A stretch of DNA of 64,000 bases from Siphonodentalium dalli (Eukaryota > Mollusca > Scaphopoda > Gadilida > Siphonodentaliidae): NCBI GenBank assembly GCA_032622095.1, contig CP136066.1:92713319-92777318 (forward strand). The letters run 5' to 3'. The notes under the pieces were generated by a model. That model worked only from the letters and a program-made list of their open reading frames with translations, was not told where the DNA came from and did no database searches. The position numbers were made by a program, and so were the translations under genes. Below are positions 61,701 to 64,000 of the stretch, piece by piece (positions within the stretch are counted from its first letter, which is position 1; every line of letters begins with the position of its first letter).

Positions 61701-63278
61701 CGGATCATTCCGTCTGTCAAGCGTAAATGTAGATATCTTTTGATAACAAACACTATTGTATAACAGACATTCCGCTTTGTTCATTCGGATAGTAGATCAG
61801 ATTTATTTTTCTCAAGCCATCGGCGAATGCCGCAAAGAAGGGAAACACAAAGACAATACATTTTCCGTTCTCGGTCAAGCAATATGAGAAAAAGAACATA
61901 CGCATTTAAGATATAAAATTAGATGGAGAAAAAAACATGAGTTCGCTACAGTAATGCCCTAAATAATCGACTCCTTAACCACAGCAGAATTAAGGGTAAC
62001 TTTTCAGGATTTAGTCGGAAATATGGCTTGTTGCCATGCGGATATGAATCGGAGTTCTTTATACATACATATTTTTTTGTTAATAAATTATTTACATTTT
62101 TGCATTCGAGAGTAAAATTCTGAGTTTAGACATGCTCATGAATTGGCGATATGATCGATGTATCAGCCTGTTTCTTTCGTCAAAATATGTCCAATGGAGT
62201 GTATACATGTAATGACATGCGTCTCCTTTACATGGTCAACGTTGGCAAAATAAACAAATTCATATCTGTACTATGTACGGACAAAGCCTATACAGCTAAT
62301 AGAGCCTTTGATAATTTTCACTTTTACGAAACAATGTGCATGTCCTCAGGCTAGATGTACCTCTTTGAGAAACTTCATTTAGGGCTTTTTTTTAGTACGA
62401 AAAGTCCAACAGATGATGTGTCGGCATGACATTTCCTGAGTCTGGTGCGAGGGAGCCAAACTCAATCACTAGCTATCGTCACTTGTGGAGTTTTTTATTA
62501 ATATTAGTATATATTCCCATTTCATCTGTATAAAGGTTTAGGAACATAGTTCGTTTGACACTCGGATTTCTTTAGAAATGAAATGTACACGTATAAGTTG
62601 TATAGTATACTCAACTCGGCCCTGGCGTGTATACGTTATGTAATATAACAGTAATGGAGATTTCGTCACATATTAAGTGGTGGGAGGAGCTAAGGCGTCT
62701 GCAAAAAAATTGAATTGGTTTTCCAGAGCATGCCTACATGCTATACAAGTAATACGCTCGTGAACTGTGACGATACATATATGACGAATGTCATGAACAT
62801 AAAATACAGTGTTACATTTATAAGCATGGATGAATTTCCAACATTATGGCACAAATCATATGTCAGTGCATTAATATTTGACAGAAAAAAGGTGTTTCCA
62901 AATATAGACAAATTAACACTGAATATACGCGCCGATAGCAATATTAGGGCAAATATATCATGTAATGCAGCAAGCGATCGATTCAGTGGCTGATTGGTAG
63001 AAATTATCAGCTAATAATTATTTGATTGACAGCCGTGGAAAGGTACATTGATTCATGTAAACCAAAAGGTGTCATTTGTGCAGATTCCAATCCATTTCTA
63101 TTGATAGACGCAGTACGTCCGAAAATTTAAAGACCACGGATTTGAAGACACCAGGTTGATTAGCGGAATGAATGAGAGAGAACTCAAGGATATTGGGGTC
63201 AAGGGCAAAGGTCACGTGCAGTACCTTTCCGAGCAAATCAAACTACTGCCTGTATACGAAATTGAAACGGAAGTTCCA
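20121..63278 (+). CDS. chs: Chitin synthase, animal type with SAM domain (16 exons, 3' end off window)
   Basis: A membrane-bound family 2 glycosyltransferase that polymerises UDP-N-acetylglucosamine into chitin and extrudes it; in lophotrochozoans it serves shell, chaeta, radula or cuticle formation. Exons: 20121-20711, 21903-22967, 23448-23597, 31875-32043, 32635-32762, 35512-35590, 39013-39209, 49608-49775, 50649-50904, 51983-52098, 54714-54921, 57093-57287, 57865-57949, 59581-59885, 61318-61415, 63114-63278. They sum to 1325 codons without a stop, and the phases agree at every junction. Order in the protein: N-terminal helices (1-552), catalytic core (553-934), C-terminal helices and SWGTRE (935-1110), basic/serine tail (about 1136-1237), acidic linker and SAM (1238-1325). 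No myosin head domain, found in some bivalve homologues, is seen. Least certain boundary: the start of exon 14. The terminal exon(s) lie beyond 64000. Confidence 0.93.
20712..21902 (+). other. Intron 1
   Basis: Donor GTGAGT, acceptor TTTGTTTTTCAG. The part 20840-21150 resembles 62725-63045 in intron 15. The region 21516-21850 contains repeated GAAT(A/C)C..GTTAACAGG phrases and a G run near 21815-21826 resembling the G-rich ends of the hAT-like elements, but no target duplication could be matched. Confidence 0.7.
21903..22967 (+). CDS. chs: Chitin synthase exon 2 (residues 198-552), membrane region
   Basis: The largest exon, 355 codons, phase 0 at both ends. It encodes about seven hydrophobic helices, including one around TRGAIGVLLMNTVYLVPL and one around WIVTFIFAFLFEVVGIGL. 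An SWVPSIQ motif closes the first cluster, as in other animal chitin synthases. A hydrophilic serine/glycine loop with basic REKRKK (about residues 310-390) separates it from the second cluster. The exon ends LQKETK before GTAAGA. The frame reads on for 33 codons into the intron, which explains the longer open frame to 23066. Confidence 0.92.
23448..23597 (+). CDS. chs: Chitin synthase exon 3 (residues 553-602), start of catalytic core
   Basis: Acceptor TTTTTTGATTTCAG, donor GAG|GTCAGT, 50 codons. It begins VFWIPTYNS and ends TRVYICTTMYRE, the first conserved catalytic block of animal chitin synthases (usually C(A/T)TM(W/Y)(H/R)E), where the donor nucleotide fold begins. Confidence 0.92.
24087..24592. 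mobile_element. TIR element, about 505 bp
   Basis: The left end, with AGAACAAATGTGTATAAATT and then CTACACAA, is repeated in reverse complement at the right (about 24553-24592). The terminal inverted repeats are near 40 bp. The GTGTAGAA phrase occurs again inside each arm. No transposase frame, and the target duplication is not resolved. Confidence 0.7.
26093..26270. mobile_element. hAT-like terminal fragment with GTAATTGATTACGATTACA repeats
   Basis: Starts CAGGGTTGGAGCGATTACA and repeats ATTGATTACGATTACA-type phrases, ending near TAGTTTCCAACC. A CAGGGTTGG end joined to such repeats is seen in hAT-type elements of animals. A matching far end with the flanking bases was not found, so this may be one end only. 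Confidence 0.5.
27019..27100. repeat. Three tandem 26-bp units
   Basis: Three imperfect copies of a unit containing GTGGCG(G/T)CCAT(T/A)TTGAAAA. No function visible. Confidence 0.8.
27965..28450. repeat. Degenerate GGGACACTC..GGATGG minisatellite
   Basis: The phrases TTGGGACAC(T/C)C and GGATGGTTTGG recur many times at a spacing of about 25-30 bases over nearly 500 bp, with heavy decay. No coding capacity. Confidence 0.7.
29260..29430. repeat. Fragment of the TTAA foldback MITE family
   Basis: Shares ACTCTGAGCTTTG, TTCCTCGACTCGAATCAAAT and CCAAAGAAATAGTAAT with the right arm of the hairpin at 34104-34533. It also shares a GGATTG...GAGTACCTTTAA segment with 33546-33610. Confidence 0.75.
31875..32043 (+). 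CDS. chs: Chitin synthase exon 4 (residues 603-658)
   Basis: Acceptor ..TTCTAATTTTAG, donor CTCG|GTGAGT, phase 0 in and phase 1 out. It carries HIFFDGG, the conserved aspartate block of the glycosyltransferase fold, preceded by an NAEEMKQIL helix. The open frame appears to run on to 32372 only because the intron lacks an early stop. Confidence 0.92.
32635..32762 (+). CDS. chs: Chitin synthase exon 5 (residues 659-701)
   Basis: Acceptor ACATGCAG, donor AAG|GTGCGT, phase 1 in and 0 out. Encodes TPYGMRLNWQLP and AFSIHLKDN, the segment that precedes the KNKKRWSQ motif in chitin synthases. Confidence 0.92.
33160..33610. repeat. Diverged copy of the TTAA foldback MITE family
   Basis: The left part (from GCAAATTACTATTTCC) matches the left arm of 34104-34533 through GATCAGATATCGAT. 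The right part has ATCGGATTGAGTTCCTTTAA, also seen near 29400. It is older and not a clean hairpin. Confidence 0.65.
34104..34533. mobile_element. 430-bp foldback MITE flanked by TTAA
   Basis: The left arm (34104 to about 34308) is repeated almost base for base in reverse complement at about 34328-34533, with a loop of roughly 20 bases rich in TTATTATTG. TTAA stands on both sides (34100-34103 and 34534-34537), the target of piggyBac-type transposases. No coding capacity. It lies in intron 5 in transcribed sequence, so the pre-mRNA would carry a hairpin of about 200 bp. Confidence 0.88.
34929..35290. repeat. Interspersed repeat R365, copy 2
   Basis: Collinear with 8839-9205, beginning CCTGTTGTCCCAAAAAATCC and ending near TGTGCGTATTTGG(G/T)(C/G)GAGGATAT. 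It ends about 220 bp upstream of exon 6. Confidence 0.8.
35512..35590 (+). CDS. chs: Chitin synthase exon 6 (residues 702-727)
   Basis: Acceptor TTCCGTTTTCAG, donor GACG|GTATGA, phase 0 in and 1 out. Short exon encoding VKNKKRWSQIMYMSYVLDF, a signature of animal chitin synthases. Confidence 0.92.
35591..39012 (+). other. Intron 6
   Basis: The part from 35690 to about 35870 recurs at 59983-60170 in intron 14. 38090-38290 resembles 18421-18621. The palindromic MITE 38795-38996 ends just before the acceptor. I see nothing I can name in 35900-38080. Confidence 0.65.
38795..38996. mobile_element. Palindromic CACTG(A/G)GTCG MITE abutting exon 7
   Basis: About 202 bp whose halves are inverted copies, from CACTGGGTCGCCATATTGG to the reverse complement ending GCGACTCAGTG. 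The centre is around two CCATATATGGAA motifs. A half copy is at 18925-19050. Its right end is 16 bp from the first base of exon 7, so most of the acceptor region of intron 6, probably including the branch site, is transposon sequence. Confidence 0.8.
39013..39209 (+). CDS. chs: Chitin synthase exon 7 (residues 728-793), TTDADV block
   Basis: Encodes FILTTDADV, GAVCARTHP and WYQTFEYAIGHWFQK: the divalent metal/UDP aspartates and the acceptor-binding FEY block. Phase 1 in, 0 out; donor AAG|GTAAAT. I chose the acceptor at 39011-39012 (TTTCGCTTATTACAG) because it has a pyrimidine-rich lead and the right phase. An alternative AG at 38993-38994 is also in phase and would add six residues, but has a poor tract. 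Confidence 0.9.
39704..42491 (+). mobile_element. Helitron-like element carrying a nested insertion
   Basis: The 5' end TCTCTATTATATATTTTTGG resembles the start of the element at 53131. The 3' end has the hairpin GCCCGGAGAAGTCGGGC, a short spacer and CTAG followed by host T, the canonical Helitron end. Without the nested element (39888-42458) it is only about 217 bp, so it is non-autonomous. The 5' flank is T rather than the usual A, so the exact start may be off by a base or two. Confidence 0.65.
39888..42458. mobile_element. Nested 2.6-kb TIR element
   Basis: Perfect 15-bp inverted ends, ATAGTCCAGGCACAT. Longer, looser inverted similarity runs inward (for example TCGGGGAAA.CTGATTTTTT on the left, reversed near 42400-42425). 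The interior 40550-42260 matches 13100-13800 in the opposite orientation. No transposase was recognised among its short frames. Target duplication unresolved. Confidence 0.6.
43245..44074 (-). repeat. LTR, 3' copy of the Ty3/gypsy element
   Basis: 830 bp, strongly similar to 48369-49346. It lacks about 165 bp present in the other LTR (around 48671-48838) and has about 23 bp that the other lacks (near 43638-43660). Substitutions between the copies show the insertion is not very recent. Confidence 0.9.
44075..44083 (-). other. Polypurine tract of the LTR element
   Basis: On the minus strand AGGGGGGGA lies directly before the 3' LTR, the standard place for the plus-strand primer. Confidence 0.8.
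44550..46040 (-). pseudogene. Integrase core, C-terminal part and tail (frameshifted)
   Basis: The minus-strand frame 46040-45252 carries the second half of the integrase core (HSDQGANFES, then the MCERFNRT block with the catalytic glutamate) and a chromodomain-less C-terminal region. At about 45260 the reading shifts into a second frame (45304-45005, lysine-rich, with PRKKK). The tail continues in broken frames to about 44550 (RKSDRELRNPDWM near 44730). Inactive. Confidence 0.85.
46037..46759 (-). pseudogene. End of RNase H and integrase zinc finger (broken)
   Basis: Carries the RNase H end (MSRLP) and the integrase H-H-C-C zinc finger (HNDIGHPGK ... NCHHC). The first catalytic aspartate (CMDYL) and VVTDHFTRYA follow. 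A one-base frameshift at about 46050 separates it from the rest of the integrase core. Confidence 0.85.
46760..47838 (-). pseudogene. Reverse transcriptase with truncated RNase H
   Basis: On the minus strand, IPPGMIEEV is followed by a stop (near 47545). Then come the fingers/palm with the FVDDL catalytic box (near 47135) and the connection KYLGLCGYYRKFV (near 46875). Immediately after, sequence jumps with a frame change at about 46850 to the last part of RNase H (SDLAAYDFEIKY). Most of RNase H, normally well over 100 residues, is deleted. Confidence 0.85.
47838..48095 (-). pseudogene. Protease/RT spacer remnant
   Basis: An 85-codon frame upstream of the reverse transcriptase, of the kind found between protease and reverse transcriptase in Ty3/gypsy elements. 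I see no D(S/T)G protease active site and no zinc knuckle, so gag and most of the protease are missing. Confidence 0.55.
48360..48367 (-). other. Primer binding site of the LTR element
   Basis: TGGCGCCA lies one base inside the 5' LTR on the minus strand, complementary to a tRNA 3' end. These eight bases are themselves palindromic; the match beyond them (AACTAATATG) would be needed to name the tRNA. Confidence 0.7.
48369..49346 (-). repeat. LTR, 5' copy of the Ty3/gypsy element
   Basis: 978 bp, the longer of the two LTRs, with the same TG...CA ends. It contains about 165 bp (48671-48838) not found in the other copy, which may be an insertion here or a deletion there. Confidence 0.9.
49608..49775 (+). 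CDS. chs: Chitin synthase exon 8 (residues 794-849), GEDRWL block
   Basis: Acceptor TTTTTTTTTCTTCAG, donor ATG|GTAAGA, 56 codons, phase 0 at both ends. Encodes CAPGCFSVYR and DMGEDRWLCTLM; the EDR aspartate is the proposed general base of family 2 transferases. Confidence 0.94.
50649..50904 (+). CDS. chs: Chitin synthase exon 9 (residues 850-934), QRRRW block
   Basis: Acceptor TTCGTCATTCAG, phase 0 in and 1 out. Encodes CPEEFDEFYKQRRRW, the processivity motif, then the first C-terminal helices (STMFLIYQGLLLF and PSTVILIVAG). The donor GCAG|GTTCGT is weaker than the others in the gene. Confidence 0.93.
51848..52003 (+). repeat. 78-bp tandem duplication spanning the exon 10 acceptor
   Basis: Two adjacent 78-bp copies, differing by several substitutions, each contain GGTTCCTACAG|GCGGACT(A/G)ACATATGG, i.e. 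the splice acceptor plus the first exon bases. Acceptors end at 51904 and 51982. Reading from the upstream one in the exon's phase adds 26 codons with no stop and rejoins exon 10 in frame. Confidence 0.88.
51983..52098 (+). CDS. chs: Chitin synthase exon 10 (residues 935-973)
   Basis: Acceptor GGTTCCTACAG, donor AAG|GTAAAT, phase 1 in and 0 out. Encodes GLTYGWGINAV and a helix VLQIVMCIVYAGMCLF, ending SQDTQLK, which fits the animal chitin synthase C-terminal membrane cluster. If the upstream duplicated acceptor at 51904 were used, 26 residues rich in tyrosine, asparagine and valine would be inserted before it. Confidence 0.9.
52099..54713 (+). other. Intron 10
   Basis: Contains the Helitron-like element 53131-53506. 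Elsewhere AT-rich; I see nothing else I can name in 52100-53120 or 53520-54700. Confidence 0.6.
53131..53506 (+). mobile_element. Short non-autonomous Helitron-like element
   Basis: Starts TCTCATATATATTTTG after a host A. It ends with the hairpin AGCCCGGACAACGTCGGGCT, a 6-base spacer CATCGG and CTAG before host T: all the terminal marks of a Helitron. Inside are two tandem units of about 116 bp with GAGCCCGTGCG, TTCGCGCATGCGCAGAC and ATCTCGGAAACGGGTG. They are distinctly GC-rich compared with the surroundings. Confidence 0.85.
54714..54921 (+). CDS. chs: Chitin synthase exon 11 (residues 974-1042)
   Basis: Acceptor TTCTTGTTACAG, donor CATCAG|GTACAG, phase 0 in and 1 out. Helix AAKFLTFVYAVVMTAVVVG is followed by TAEQIVEDI. 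A Ser/Thr/Pro-rich loop comes next, with a TTTT run and an N-glycosylation sequon (NAS). In homologues this loop is outside the cytoplasm and variable. Confidence 0.9.
54922..57092 (+). other. Intron 11
   Basis: Contains a SINE (55089-55439) and a short AT microsatellite near 55733-55752. I see nothing else I can name. Confidence 0.6.
55089..55439 (+). mobile_element. tRNA-derived SINE
   Basis: The head has an A box (GTGGCTCAGTCGGTAAGG) and a B box (GGTTCAAATCA at about 55194-55204), set further apart than in a real tRNA. The tail runs AAAGCGACATTAAACC and then an (AATC)n repeat, of the kind common at SINE/LINE 3' ends in molluscs and other lophotrochozoans. It is not a functional tRNA gene: there is no cloverleaf or acceptor stem around the boxes. 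Confidence 0.75.
57093..57287 (+). CDS. chs: Chitin synthase exon 12 (residues 1043-1107)
   Basis: Acceptor TTTTGTTCCAG, donor TGGG|GTAAGT, phase 1 at both ends. Encodes LPISVTTIYLACL, HPPEFGCLLHGIWYLLCLPSG and IYSICNITDRSWG: two helices and the start of the conserved SWGTRE motif. Confidence 0.94.
57865..57949 (+). CDS. chs: Chitin synthase exon 13 (residues 1108-1135)
   Basis: Acceptor TGTTTCACGCAG, donor TTTTT|GTGAGT, phase 1 in and 2 out. Completes SWGTRE and adds a cytoplasmic WYIQARDVMETIF stretch. Too short to show well as an open frame, but both splice sites and the motif support it. Confidence 0.9.
57950..59580 (+). other. Intron 13
   Basis: Contains ACTACCTGTTACTA-type short repeats (58160-58320), an (AT)n run (58733-58768) and a minisatellite (58862-59160). 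A GACGAAGGCTGTATAGCCGA hairpin near 58609-58628 resembles the ends of some Penelope-like elements, but this is weak. Confidence 0.55.
58862..59160. repeat. GC-richer minisatellite, unit about 50-60 bp
   Basis: About five or six imperfect units with GCACCTTGCTGG, GCACCGGGG and CCCCTCCATGGGAGTGCC. Open frames on both strands here are produced by the repeat. Confidence 0.8.
59581..59885 (+). CDS. chs: Chitin synthase exon 14 (residues 1136-1237), cytoplasmic tail
   Basis: The frame is long and ends CCAG|GTATGT in phase 1, matching exon 15. The content is hydrophilic: a proline-rich start, SDSKSHSM, a short cysteine pair next to KRK, then DGRRRSDISVIQEDGEMGDY and VPRRR. It has possible basophilic phosphorylation sites. 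The acceptor (GTTTGGAG|G at 59579-59580) is the only AG that fits phase 2 without a stop, but it lacks a good pyrimidine tract. A further small exon before it is possible. Confidence 0.75.
59886..61317 (+). other. Intron 14
   Basis: 59983-60170 repeats 35690-35870 of intron 6. The TTAA MITE 60320-60710 follows. I see nothing else I can name in 60720-61310. Confidence 0.65.
60320..60710. mobile_element. piggyBac-like TTAA MITE with two hairpins
   Basis: TTAA stands on both sides (60316-60319 and 60711-60714). Ends are inverted: CCCTTTACCCAACA at the left and TGTTGGGTAAAGGC at the right. Inside are two near-perfect hairpins of about 60-80 bp (60469-60535 and 60608-60686), each made from ATTCTCTTATATATGCGAG and a reversed copy. 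A right-end remnant is at 18725-18785. Confidence 0.85.
61318..61415 (+). CDS. chs: Chitin synthase exon 15 (residues 1238-1270), acidic linker
   Basis: Acceptor CCGTTTTTGTCTTTTAG, donor AAG|GTAATG, phase 1 in and 0 out. It begins with an acidic run (EDVDVEDDDEDD) and ends VEDWMPKGFK, which is the start of the SAM domain continued in exon 16. Confidence 0.88.
61416..63113 (+). other. Intron 15
   Basis: Holds a half copy of the palindromic MITE of 12445-12537 (61951-62015) and, at 62725-63045, a repeat that resembles 20840-21150. I see nothing else I can name. Confidence 0.6.
63114..63278 (+). CDS. chs: Chitin synthase exon 16 (residues 1271-1325), SAM domain
   Basis: Acceptor GATAGACGCAG, donor CCA|GTAAGT, phase 0, 55 codons. 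With the end of exon 15 it makes a sterile alpha motif: W near the start, YVRKFKDHGFED, ISGMNERELKDIGVKGKGH and the final helix. SAM domains mediate protein-protein association; this one lies at the cytoplasmic C-terminus. The donor shows the coding sequence continues to the right of the window. Confidence 0.9.
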
Positions 63279-64000
63279 GTAAGTACTTTATTTAGAACCG
63301 AGCATGTGAACTTAAAACGCGGTATTGTACGTACATAATAAAAATCAACAAAATATAAATAAAAAAACACGATGACAAATAACGTTGCACGGTGGACTCA
63401 CTGGAAGTCAAATCTAGCTTTGATAGTTTGGAACAAACAAGATGTCAACATGTTCTCGTGCAGCATAAGCTCAATGTGAACATATTTGGAGCGCGAAATA
63501 GGTTCAACATGAACGTATTTAAAAACGAAGTAAGCCCAATACGGTACTGGTTTAGCAATCTGCTGTATAAAGGCCTATTTTCCGCGGTAATGTGTTTTCA
63601 GTGTGGCCCGCGCCATTCAACGGAATAACGCGAGTTTAAGTTCACTATGGGCTTATTTAGAATCATATATCAGGTCCAATATTAACCTATGTGAATATTT
63701 AGATTCAAGGTGCGCCCATTTGCATGCCAATATGAACCTATGTGAATATTTAGGTTCAAGGTGCGCCCATTTGCATGCGAAATTGTTGAAGATATAGTTT
63801 TTGGTAATAATTCCTAATCGTCGTTTTTGTTTTGTTTTTTTTCATATCATTATTATTTTGTTGATGTTTTTTTTTGGGGGGGGGGGGGGCAATTCATGAC
63901 ATATAATATGTCTTAGGGTTTTTTTTTCGGAACATTATTCGGAACGAAAAACTAAAGCATGCGCCTCCCGATCCGGTTTGTTTGAACACATAATGATATA
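63279..64000 (+). other. Start of intron 16, runs off the window
   Basis: Contains a diverged piece of repeat R365 (about 63580-63690), a 50-bp tandem repeat (63679-63778) and a T-then-G run (63866-63889). No further exon seen. Confidence 0.6.
63679..63778. repeat. Two tandem 50-bp units
   Basis: Two nearly identical 50-bp copies, each with CCTATGTGAATATTTAG and GTGCGCCCATTTGCATGC. Confidence 0.9.

Noticed and set aside
1-64000. CRISPR arrays, operons, Shine-Dalgarno sites
   Set aside because: No regularly spaced identical repeats; spliced genes, SINE, LINE, Helitron and LTR elements show an animal genome.

Overview
The window looks like part of an animal genome, most likely a lophotrochozoan (probably a mollusc or a close relative). 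It is AT-rich and has long introns crowded with transposable elements. It carries one recognisable host gene, an animal-type chitin synthase with a C-terminal SAM domain, read on the + strand. I assembled sixteen coding exons from 20121 to 63278. All fifteen introns between them begin GT and end AG, the phases chain without a conflict, and the coding length is 3975 nt (1325 codons, no stop). The last exon ends in a good donor, so the gene continues past the right edge.

Layout. 1-3044: inverted repeats and unassigned sequence. 3045-3671: a second, diverged version of the chitin synthase first exon (exon 1A), also ending in a phase-0 donor. 3672-20120: a transposon-rich stretch with two hAT-like elements with clear 8-bp target duplications, a third with a 7-8 bp one, a decayed LINE, a large inverted-repeat element and microsatellites. 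20121-63278: the chitin synthase. Exons 1B and 2 encode the N-terminal membrane region. Exons 3-9 encode the glycosyltransferase core, with CTTMYRE, FFDGG, TTDADV, GEDRWL and QRRRW. Exons 10-12 encode the C-terminal membrane cluster. Exon 13 completes SWGTRE, exon 14 is a basic and serine-rich cytoplasmic tail, and exons 15-16 are an acidic linker and the SAM domain.

The introns hold a defective Ty3/gypsy element on the - strand (43245-49346, TCAG target duplication), two Helitron-like elements (one carrying a nested 2.6 kb TIR element), a 430-bp near-perfect TTAA foldback, a piggyBac-like TTAA MITE with two hairpins, a tRNA-type SINE, minisatellites, and several repeats shared between introns.

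The observations most worth following are: (i) two alternative, diverged first exons that would swap the first ~200 residues and two membrane helices of the enzyme; (ii) a 78-bp tandem duplication that copies the exon 10 splice acceptor and leaves an in-frame, stop-free choice of two acceptors; (iii) a palindromic MITE ending 16 bp before the exon 7 start, so it supplies most of that acceptor region; (iv) a long intronic hairpin that would be transcribed with the gene. I saw no CRISPR array, no rRNA, no true tRNA gene and no prokaryotic operon structure.
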